Origin: Candidatus Zixiibacteriota bacterium
GTDB lineage: Bacteria; Zixibacteria; MSB-5A5; GN15; PGXB01
Assembly: GCA_026397495.1 (NCBI GenBank)
Contig: JAPLUS010000107.1
Coordinates: 1-5,629 of the forward strand
Reading direction: 5' to 3'
DNA length: 5,629 bases
Part shown: positions 1-5,249 of the stretch, in pieces
Position numbering within the stretch: position 1 is the first letter of the stretch
Layout: each line of letters begins with the position of its first letter
Notes under the pieces: generated by a model
The model's database searches: none
The model's input: the letters and a program-made list of their open reading frames with translations, nothing else
What the model was told of the DNA's origin: nothing
Position numbers and translations under genes: made by a program

Positions 1-678
1 CAGCTTTTCCAAGAGCTGTATTACCGTGCCGACCATGTGTATGGAGGACAGTTGCCTGTACATGTGCATTGCGTCATGGACGAGTTTAGCAACGTTGCTC
101 TGCCGGATGAGTTTGACAAGCTGCTTAGCACGATGCGGTCACGCGAAATCAGCGTTTCCATCATTATTCAAAACCTTGCGCAGTTAAAGGCGCTTTTTGA
201 AAAGCAATGGGAATCCATCGTGGGCAACTGCGACGAGTTTCTCTATCTTGGCGGCAATGAGCAGTCCACACATGAGTATGTGAGCAAGCTCTTGGGCAAA
301 GAGACGATAGACACCAACACCTATGGGCAATCAAAGGGACGCAGCGGTTCATACTCAACCAACTGGCAGATTTCTGGGCGCGAGCTGCTGATGCCTGACG
401 AGGTCAGAATGCTCGACAATCGCCATGCGCTACTTTTTATCCGGGGAGAACGCGCCGTGCAGGATGAAAAGTATGACCTTTTGCGCCATCCAAACATTAA
501 ACTGACTGCGGACGGCAGGGGAGCGCAGTATGCCCACGGCCTGGCTCCGTTTGCGCTTGATCCGCAGGAAATTCTTTTAAAAGGAAGCTATGACGACTAT
601 GAGATCTTATCCGAAGAAGAACTGGGAGAACTCTTACAAAACAATGATATGGAGGGACAACAAAATGGAAATGAATAA
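1..678 (+). CDS. VirD4/TraG-type coupling ATPase, C-terminal part (5' end outside window)
   Basis: This is the type IV coupling protein, a membrane-anchored ATPase that recruits the relaxase-DNA complex to the conjugation channel. The frame is open from base 1 with no stop, so the gene begins upstream; the in-window GTG at 37 is an internal valine codon. The fragment has 225 residues, against roughly 600 for the usual protein. A Walker B-type strand (VHCVMDEF, D27-E28 of the fragment, bases about 64-87) is followed by the family's NVALPDEF segment, the arginine-containing TMRSREIS stretch and a SIIIQNLAQL segment that fits the sensor/Q motif. The later RGERAVQDEKYDLLRHP and AQYAHG segments are typical of the Gram-positive element subfamily. 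The acidic tail fits a VirD4 C-terminus. Walker A and the membrane anchor must lie upstream. The stop (676-678) overlaps the next gene by 14 bases, which suggests translational coupling. Confidence 0.93.
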   Translation, partial: QLFQELYYRADHVYGGQLPVHVHCVMDEFSNVALPDEFDKLLSTMRSREISVSIIIQNLAQLKALFEKQWESIVGNCDEFLYLGGNEQSTHEYVSKLLGKETIDTNTYGQSKGRSGSYSTNWQISGRELLMPDEVRMLDNRHALLFIRGERAVQDEKYDLLRHPNIKLTADGRGAQYAHGLAPFALDPQEILLKGSYDDYEILSEEELGELLQNNDMEGQQNGNE

Positions 679-970
679 TAAGACCAAGCGGAGGTTTATT
701 GTGTTCAGTGCGGTTGCGATGATATTCAGTCTTACCGCAACGGCATTCGCCACCGATGACCCGATAACCGTGGTCAACAATCTGTCCGACTTTATTTTCG
801 GGCTGATACGCGCAATCGGACTGATATTGCTCGGTTTTGGCATCGTGCAAATCGGGCTGTCGCTCAAGAGCCATGATCCATCGCAGCGCGCCAACGGGTT
901 TTTAACCCTTGCAGGCGGCGTTGTTATCACCTTTGCCAAAGAAATTCTTAACCTGATAACCGGTGGTTGA
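665..970 (+). CDS. small VirB2/Maff2-like pilin-type membrane protein
   Basis: This 101-residue protein looks like a secreted, membrane-embedded pilin-type subunit. Residues 6-10 are basic (KTKRR), 11-26 are hydrophobic, and AFA at 27-29 would allow signal-peptidase cleavage to leave a mature form of about 72 residues. Two hydrophobic helices follow (about 43-66 and 79-98), joined by a polar loop (KSHDPSQRANG). This architecture matches VirB2/TrbC pilins, and the position between virD4 and the virB6-like gene is where Maff2-type small proteins sit in related elements. Relatives are sometimes labelled 'glutamyl-tRNA amidotransferase' in databases, which nothing in the sequence supports. The ATG at 665 is chosen because GGAGG (651-655) lies nine bases upstream; the frame is open further upstream but that would mean a long overlap with virD4. 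ATG at 671 is a possible alternative start. The family is confident; the pilin role is inferred. Confidence 0.82.
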   Translation: MEMNNKTKRRFIVFSAVAMIFSLTATAFATDDPITVVNNLSDFIFGLIRAIGLILLGFGIVQIGLSLKSHDPSQRANGFLTLAGGVVITFAKEILNLITGG

Positions 971-989
971 TGACCAGTAGTTTTTGCTC

Positions 990-1017
990 GAAGCTCTCTG
1001 TATCCCCAGAGGGCTTC
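990..1017 (+). terminator. strong stem-loop after the pilin-like gene, possible leaky terminator or RNA-processing/stability element
   Basis: GAAGCTCTCTG (990-1000) pairs with CAGAGGGCTTC (1007-1017) over 11 base pairs with one G-T wobble and a six-base loop (TATCCC). Only three T residues follow (1018-1020), so it would be a weak intrinsic terminator at best. It lies 20 bases after the pilin-like stop and 20 bases before the next start codon. That placement would suit a leaky terminator or a 3'-end stabiliser that keeps the small membrane protein more abundant than downstream products. Confidence 0.55.
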
Positions 1018-1037
1018 TTTGCGGAAAGAGGTAAAAC

Positions 1038-1865
1038 ATGGGGATAATCGACAATCTGACCAACGCACTAAATACATGGAATACTAAGCTAACTGAAATA
1101 TGGCAGATCATTACCCAGTCTCCTGAAAACTTTAAAGGCGGAGAAATTTGGAATGTTATATTGACCACAAACGATGCGCTCAAAGCAATCGGGCTTGCGC
1201 TATTGGTGCTTTTCTTTGTGGCGGGTGTTATAAGAACATGCGGCAGCTTTTCAGAAATCAAACGTCCCGAAAATGCGTTGAAACTGTTTATCCGATTTGT
1301 ACTGGCAAAAGCTGCCGTTACATATGGTCTCGATATAATGATGGCGTTCTTCAAAATCGTGCAGGGCATTATCAGCACGGCGATGAACGCAGTCGGTACC
1401 GGAGTGCTGAACAATATTGTACTGCCGGACATCATCCGGCAGAAGATCAGCGAAGTGGGTTTTTGGGATTCGATACCGTTGTGGGCGGTCACGCTGATTG
1501 GCAGCATCTTTATCATCATTCTGTCGTTCATTATGATCATGAGCGTCTACGGCCGGTTTTTTAGGCTCTATCTTTATACCGCGATAGCGCCTATCCCGCT
1601 CTCGACTTTCGCAGGCGAACCCACTTCACAGGTGGGGAAGAGCTTTCTTAAGAGTTATGCGGCAGTCTGTCTGGAAGGCGCGATTATTGTACTAGCCTGT
1701 ATAATTTTCAGCGTGTTCGCGACATCACCGCCGGAGATTGCCGGCGACGCGAGCGCGGTCAGCATGGTTTGGGCATATGTCGGAGAATTGATTTTCAATC
1801 TGTTGGTGTTAACAGGTGCTGTTAAAATGGCCGACCGCGTTGTGCGCGAGATGATGGGCTTATAG
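1038..1865 (+). CDS. TrbL/VirB6-like polytopic conjugation channel protein
   Basis: This 275-residue membrane protein is the likely VirB6/TrbL-type inner-membrane component of the conjugative channel. Five main hydrophobic stretches are visible: about 46-65, 83-110, 148-171, 205-228 and 246-263. After the third comes a conserved-looking segment, YGRFFRLYLYTAIAPIPLS (about 171-189), resembling the central region of Gram-positive VirB6-like proteins, then a polar FAGEPTSQVGKSFLKSYAA stretch. The N-terminus has a short amphipathic region and no cleavable signal peptide. The ATG at 1038 follows AAAGAGGT (1025-1032) at a suitable distance. The gene sits between the pilin-like and PrgI-like genes as in related elements, but here it is separated from prgI by about 640 bases holding two extra genes. 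Its last 44 bases overlap a convergent minus-strand gene. The assignment rests on topology and position more than on a catalytic motif. Confidence 0.85.
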   Translation: MGIIDNLTNALNTWNTKLTEIWQIITQSPENFKGGEIWNVILTTNDALKAIGLALLVLFFVAGVIRTCGSFSEIKRPENALKLFIRFVLAKAAVTYGLDIMMAFFKIVQGIISTAMNAVGTGVLNNIVLPDIIRQKISEVGFWDSIPLWAVTLIGSIFIIILSFIMIMSVYGRFFRLYLYTAIAPIPLSTFAGEPTSQVGKSFLKSYAAVCLEGAIIVLACIIFSVFATSPPEIAGDASAVSMVWAYVGELIFNLLVLTGAVKMADRVVREMMGL

Positions 1866-2154
1866 CGTCATCTGCCTTGTCGTATGGATTATGAACGGTT
1901 TTAGATTGATGCGTTTGACGTTTATGCATGATTCTTTTTCGAATTGTCACAAACCAGCTGAGAATTACCAATCCGATGAGCACAAACCAAATAACGGTTA
2001 CAAGCGTTTCGTTTTTATGCAGCCAGTCCGGGAAGAATACCGGTACGATGATCGCATATAACAGCGGAACGGTGAGACGAAATATTGACGTAAACTTAAA
2101 CATCAAATTTAACACAATCATCAGCAAGAGTATGAATATTGGCACATATTGCAT
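1822..2154 (-). CDS. small three-helix membrane protein of unknown function, opposite to the tra genes
   Basis: I do not recognise this 110-residue protein. It is probably real: reading the minus strand, a perfect AGGAGG (complement of 2163-2168) lies eight bases before the ATG at 2154, and the product is a coherent small membrane protein. Hydrophobic segments are at about 3-19, 28-42 and 51-72, the last ending in a basic stretch (IRKRIMHKR) that would favour a cytoplasmic C-terminus. There is no obvious signal peptidase site or lipobox. The tail after residue 80 is polar, and roughly the last 13 residues are encoded inside the 3' end of the virB6-like gene on the opposite strand. It is divergent from the Spo0E-like gene across 92 bases. 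It could be an accessory membrane function such as entry exclusion, sensing or a regulator partner, but the sequence does not decide. A chance antisense frame is unlikely given the ribosome binding site and the fact that most of it lies outside any other gene. Confidence 0.72.
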   Translation of the reverse strand: MQYVPIFILLLMIVLNLMFKFTSIFRLTVPLLYAIIVPVFFPDWLHKNETLVTVIWFVLIGLVILSWFVTIRKRIMHKRQTHQSKTVHNPYDKADDAISPSSRAQRGRPF

Positions 2155-2162
2155 AAGATAAT

Positions 2163-2168
2163 CCTCCT
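2163..2168 (-). promoter_or_regulatory. ribosome binding site of the minus-strand membrane protein gene
   Basis: CCTCCT on the plus strand reads AGGAGG on the minus strand, eight bases before the ATG whose first base is 2154. This perfect Shine-Dalgarno sequence is the main evidence that the minus-strand frame is translated and that 2154 is its start. Confidence 0.8.
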
Positions 2169-2175
2169 ATATTTC

Positions 2176-2204
2176 TTGCTTAGATTATCTCTGATACATA
2201 TAAA
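2176..2204 (+). promoter_or_regulatory. candidate promoter for the Spo0E-like gene
   Basis: TTGCTT (2176-2181) and TATAAA (2199-2204) are separated by 17 bases, a sigma-A-like arrangement with a weak -35 and a good -10. Transcription would start near 2211, leaving a short leader before the ATG at 2247. The whole 92-base intergenic region is very AT-rich (26 G or C by hand count), so chance matches are easy. Confidence 0.35.
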
Positions 2205-2221
2205 AAAAGAAAGTCTGTCAA
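2193..2221 (-). promoter_or_regulatory. candidate promoter for the minus-strand membrane protein gene
   Basis: On the minus strand a consensus -35 TTGACA (complement of 2216-2221) is followed by a T-rich spacer. Possible -10 hexamers are poor: TGTATC at 17 bases or TATGTA at 15 bases. The -35 is convincing but the -10 is not, so this is a moderate call. It overlaps the candidate promoter of the divergent gene. Confidence 0.4.
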
Positions 2222-2246
2222 ACATATCATAAATATGGAGGTCTGA

Positions 2247-2447
2247 ATGAAAAAAACCAATCTGAATAAAGAACTGAAAGTTGAACGGGCAAAACTAAAC
2301 CATCTGATTGAAGAAGCAATGGGCAACAACAAACTCAAATTACAAGACGAGGAAATTTTAAAACAAAGCCGCAAGGTGGACGCACTGGTTGACAAGATAC
2401 AAAAGGAAAATGATAAAAGAAAGAAGTCAAGAGGGGATTCACGTTAG
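2247..2447 (+). CDS. Spo0E-like aspartyl-phosphate phosphatase family small protein
   Basis: This 66-residue protein resembles the Spo0E family, small two-helix phosphatases that dephosphorylate the response regulator Spo0A~P and so delay sporulation in Bacillus. A first helix (about 10-25, KVERAKLNHLIEEAM) and a short turn (GNNKLKLQDE) lead into a second helix with the family's core pattern, EEILKQSRKVDALVDKI. S41 and D45 stand in the S-x-x-x-D arrangement of the usual SQELD motif, with R in place of Q. The C-terminus is lysine- and arginine-rich and polar. Length fits the family's 50-90 residues. GGAGGT (2237-2242) precedes the ATG at a rather short spacing. Hand-counted G+C is about 37 percent, against about 49 percent for the prgI gene downstream, so it may have been acquired separately. 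The family match is from pattern recognition; enzymatic activity and its target are inferred. Confidence 0.72.
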   Translation: MKKTNLNKELKVERAKLNHLIEEAMGNNKLKLQDEEILKQSRKVDALVDKIQKENDKRKKSRGDSR

Positions 2448-2462
2448 AGTTGGCAGAACAAG

Positions 2463-2487
2463 GCGTTTCCGCGGAGGCGCTGTTTTT
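2463..2487 (+). terminator. weak terminator-like hairpin between the Spo0E-like gene and prgI
   Basis: GCGTTTC (2463-2469) can pair with GAGGCGC (2474-2480) over seven base pairs, two of them G-T, around a CGCG loop. It is followed by TGTTTTT (2481-2487). An 8-base palindrome, TCCGCGGA (2468-2475), lies at its centre. It lies 15 bases after the Spo0E-like stop and just before the prgI ribosome binding site. It could weaken read-through into prgI or mask that site, but the stem is marginal. Confidence 0.3.
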
Positions 2488-2506
2488 ATGAGCGGAGGAA
2501 TTAACA

Positions 2507-2839
2507 ATGGAGATAAAAATACCAAAGGAAATACGGGATTATACGGAAGCCATCTTCTTCGGATTGTCCCTGCGGCAATTCATCTTTTCCATCCTTGCGG
2601 TCGGAATTGCGGTAACGCTTTACTTCGGATTGCAGGAGTATGTCGGAACGGAGACGGTAAGTTGGATGTGCATATTGGGGGCCGCGCCTTTTGCCGCGTT
2701 GGGGTTTGTGCGGTATCACGGCATGAGAGCGGAGCAGCTTGTCGCCGCGTGGATCAAGTCCGAATTTCTGATGCCGAAAAAGTTGGTGTTCAAAGCGGAG
2801 AACCTATATGCCAAAACGATTTTGAAGGGAGAAAGATAA
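2507..2839 (+). CDS. PrgI family (VirB3-like) conjugation membrane protein
   Basis: This 110-residue protein is a PrgI-type component of Gram-positive conjugation systems, taken as the VirB3 equivalent that works with the VirB4 ATPase at the membrane. The N-terminus, MEIKIPKEIRDYTE followed by the FFGLSLRQF segment, is the family's hallmark. Two membrane helices follow at about 24-43 and 54-69, then a cytoplasmic region beginning RYHGMRAEQL and ending in KLVFKAEN. Length fits the family. GGAGG (2494-2498) lies eight bases before the ATG at 2507. Its TAA (2837-2839) is immediately followed by the virB4 ATG, so the two are almost certainly translationally coupled, in line with the known pairing of VirB3 and VirB4 (fused in some systems). 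Confidence 0.92.
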   Translation: MEIKIPKEIRDYTEAIFFGLSLRQFIFSILAVGIAVTLYFGLQEYVGTETVSWMCILGAAPFAALGFVRYHGMRAEQLVAAWIKSEFLMPKKLVFKAENLYAKTILKGER

Positions 2840-5179
2840 ATGCTGTTTTTTCAAAGATTATTAAAGCAGGATAAGGAACGGTTCACTGTTCCACATAGCG
2901 TACAGCAATCCATTCCGATCAAACATATATGGCCGGACGGGATATTTAAGGTGGGCAGTAAATTTTCAAAGTGCTGGCGGTTTGATGACATCAACTACAG
3001 CGTCGCCTCTACGGAAGACAAGACTGCGATGTTTCTTGGGTATTCGGATCTATTGAATTCACTGGACGTGGGCGCAACGACAAAGATAACGATCAACAAC
3101 CGCCGTTTGAACAAGGTGGATTTTGAAAACTCCATTTTGATCAAAAACCGTGACGATGGGCTTGATCATTTTCGGGACGAGTACAACGCCATGTTAATGG
3201 ACAAGGCAACGGGAAGCCATAACAGTATTGTCCAGGAAAAGTATATAACCGTCAGTGTCCGAAAGAAAAACATCGAGGAAGCGCGGGTTTATTTCAATCG
3301 TATTCATAACGACATATCGTCCAGGCTCGCGCAACTTTCCTCCCGCGCCGCAGAGCTTAATGCTGGTGAGAGGCTTCGCATCTTTCATGATTTCTTTAGA
3401 ATCGGAGAAGAAACCAATTATAACTTTGATCTCAAAGAAACGCTGCAAAAAGGGCATGACATACGCGACTATATCTGCCCCGACAGCATCGAGTTTGAGA
3501 AAGACTGTTTTCAAATGGATGATAGGTATGCAAGGGTATTGTATCTGCGCGAATATGCTTCTTATCTAAAAGATACGTTTATTACCGAGTTGATGGAGCA
3601 CAACCGCAACATGATGCTGTCCATCGATATTTTGCCAGTGCCGACTGATGAAGCTATCAAGCTGGCACAGAACACCTTGCTTGGTATTGAAACCAACGCG
3701 GCAAATTGGCAAAGGAAGCAAAACCAGAGTAATAACTTTTCGGCGGTGCTGCCGTATGAAATCGAGCAACAACGCAAGGAAACCAAAGAGTACATTGACG
3801 ATTTGACCAGCCGCGACCAGCGCATGATGTTCATTGTTGTCACTCTCGTACATGTTGCCGATACGAAGGAACAGCTCGATTCGGACACGGAAAGCATATT
3901 GTCCGTTGCCAAAAAGCACATGTGCCAGATGTCTTCGCTAAAATGGCAGCAATATGAAGGAGTGAATACTGCCCTGCCTTATGGGCTGCGCCGGGTAGAT
4001 GCGTTGCGCACTATGACGACCGAAGCGGTTGCTGTACTTATGCCCTTCCGCACCCAAGAAATTATGGATACAGGCGGCATATACTACGGACAGAATACGA
4101 TATCAAAAAATCTGATTATTGCAAATAGAATGTTGTTGCTGAACGGTAATGGATTCATTCTGGGCGTGAGCGGCAGCGGCAAATCATTTGTCGCAAAGCG
4201 GGAGCTAATTAGCCTTATCCTTTCAACAGGTGATGACGTGCTGATCGCTGACCCGCAAAATGAATATGCGCCACTGACTCGCGGCCTTGGCGGTACGGTT
4301 ATTGAGATATCGGAATCATCAAGGCATCATATCAACGCAATGGACATGTCGGCAGGATACGGCGATGAAGACAATCCGTTGATTTCAAAGAGCGAGTTTG
4401 TGCTTTCATTCTGTGAGCAGCTCGTCGGTACCGGCAAACTGGGGGCGAGGGAAAAGTCCATTATTGACCGATGTATGACCAATGTGTACAGGCAATATCT
4501 GAAGAGCAATTACACTCAGAAGCCGCCGACGCTGAAAGAACTTTATCAGGAGCTAAAACGTCAGCCGGAACCACAGGCGAAGGACATTGCTCTTTCGCTT
4601 GAAATGGTGACCAACGGTAACCTGAACGTGTTTGCCCATCAGACCAATGTGAATGTGGACAACCGGCTGATCGCATATGGTATTCGTGATCTTGGCAAGC
4701 AGCTTAAAACCGTTGGTATGCTTGTAATGCTGGACGCGATTCGGAACCGTGTTGCCCGGAACAGAGAAAAAGGCAAAAGAACACATGTGTTTATCGATGA
4801 GATGCATATCTTCTTCGGTAATGAACTTTCAAGTAATTTTCTATCCGAATCGTGGAAACAGTTCAGAAAGGACGGCGCTTTGGCGACAGGCATAACCCAG
4901 AATGTCGAAGATTGCCTTAAATCCGTTACAGCCCGTACCATGCTGGCGAATTCAGAATTTATTGTTATGCTCAATCAGGCTCCAACAGATCGCATGGAGC
5001 TTGCTAAGTTGCTGAACATTTCGGAAACACAGCTTTCGTATATAACTAACGCCAGCGCAGGACAGGGACTGCTCAAATGCGTGGGCTCTATTGTACCTTT
5101 CGCGGATAAATTCCCTAGGGATACGGAGCTTTACAAGCTCATGACAACGAAGCCGGGTGAAGTGATAAGGCTTGCGTAA
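2840..5179 (+). CDS. VirB4/TraE-type conjugation ATPase
   Basis: This 779-residue protein is the VirB4 ATPase that energises assembly and function of the conjugation channel at the cytoplasmic membrane. The N-terminal half (to about 400) is the VirB4-specific domain with no nucleotide motif. The C-terminal half is the RecA-like motor: Walker A is GVSGSGKS at 442-449 (K448, S449), a LIADPQNEY segment sits at 468-476, Walker B is HVFIDEMHIFF at 649-659 (D653, E654), and a TGITQN motif at 683-688 matches the usual motor motif after Walker B. The C-terminal GQGLLKCVGSIVPF segment (741-754) is typical of the family. Length is usual and no frameshift is seen. The start abuts the prgI stop, with AAGGGAG (2825-2831) as its ribosome binding site inside prgI. 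A strong terminator follows. Confidence 0.97.
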   Translation: MLFFQRLLKQDKERFTVPHSVQQSIPIKHIWPDGIFKVGSKFSKCWRFDDINYSVASTEDKTAMFLGYSDLLNSLDVGATTKITINNRRLNKVDFENSILIKNRDDGLDHFRDEYNAMLMDKATGSHNSIVQEKYITVSVRKKNIEEARVYFNRIHNDISSRLAQLSSRAAELNAGERLRIFHDFFRIGEETNYNFDLKETLQKGHDIRDYICPDSIEFEKDCFQMDDRYARVLYLREYASYLKDTFITELMEHNRNMMLSIDILPVPTDEAIKLAQNTLLGIETNAANWQRKQNQSNNFSAVLPYEIEQQRKETKEYIDDLTSRDQRMMFIVVTLVHVADTKEQLDSDTESILSVAKKHMCQMSSLKWQQYEGVNTALPYGLRRVDALRTMTTEAVAVLMPFRTQEIMDTGGIYYGQNTISKNLIIANRMLLLNGNGFILGVSGSGKSFVAKRELISLILSTGDDVLIADPQNEYAPLTRGLGGTVIEISESSRHHINAMDMSAGYGDEDNPLISKSEFVLSFCEQLVGTGKLGAREKSIIDRCMTNVYRQYLKSNYTQKPPTLKELYQELKRQPEPQAKDIALSLEMVTNGNLNVFAHQTNVNVDNRLIAYGIRDLGKQLKTVGMLVMLDAIRNRVARNREKGKRTHVFIDEMHIFFGNELSSNFLSESWKQFRKDGALATGITQNVEDCLKSVTARTMLANSEFIVMLNQAPTDRMELAKLLNISETQLSYITNASAGQGLLKCVGSIVPFADKFPRDTELYKLMTTKPGEVIRLA

Positions 5180-5192
5180 TACAACTTGAAGC

Positions 5193-5225
5193 AATGCCGG
5201 AGAGATAATTCTTTCCGGCATTTTT
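5193..5225 (+). terminator. intrinsic terminator after virB4
   Basis: AATGCCGGAGAGA (5193-5205) pairs with TCTTTCCGGCATT (5210-5222) over 13 base pairs with one G-T wobble and a four-base TAAT loop. A T run (5221-5225, TTTTT) follows directly. It lies 13 bases after the virB4 stop and 24 bases before the next start codon. This is a convincing Rho-independent terminator, although the downstream gene belongs to the same conjugation module, so it may act as a partial terminator or attenuator. Confidence 0.82.
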
Positions 5226-5249
5226 CTATTCTAAGAAAGTGAGTTGGAT

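Noticed and set aside
590..664. N-terminal extension of the pilin-like gene from an upstream ATG at 590
   Set aside because: It would overlap virD4 by 89 bases and put polar residues before the signal peptide, while GGAGG at 651-655 fits the ATG at 665.
497..1077. Minus-strand frames of 125 and 147 codons opposite virD4 and the pilin-like gene
   Set aside because: They overlap well supported genes and show no recognisable motif.
902..1540. 212-codon open frame on the minus strand
   Set aside because: It lies antisense to the virB6-like gene. I saw no supporting start context, and the plus-strand product is a coherent membrane protein.
1148..1564. 138-codon plus-strand frame inside the virB6-like gene
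   Set aside because: It is an out-of-frame shadow with cysteine-, histidine- and arginine-rich composition.
1928..2161. 77-codon plus-strand frame opposite the small membrane protein
   Set aside because: It lacks a clear ribosome binding site, while the minus-strand gene has a perfect one.
2389..2874. 161-codon plus-strand frame spanning the Spo0E-like end and prgI
   Set aside because: It overlaps prgI in another frame and has a composition rich in glycine, arginine and cysteine typical of shadow frames.
3194..4974. Several frames of 60-119 codons within virB4, mostly on the minus strand
   Set aside because: All lie within an intact, motif-bearing virB4 gene and show no independent evidence.
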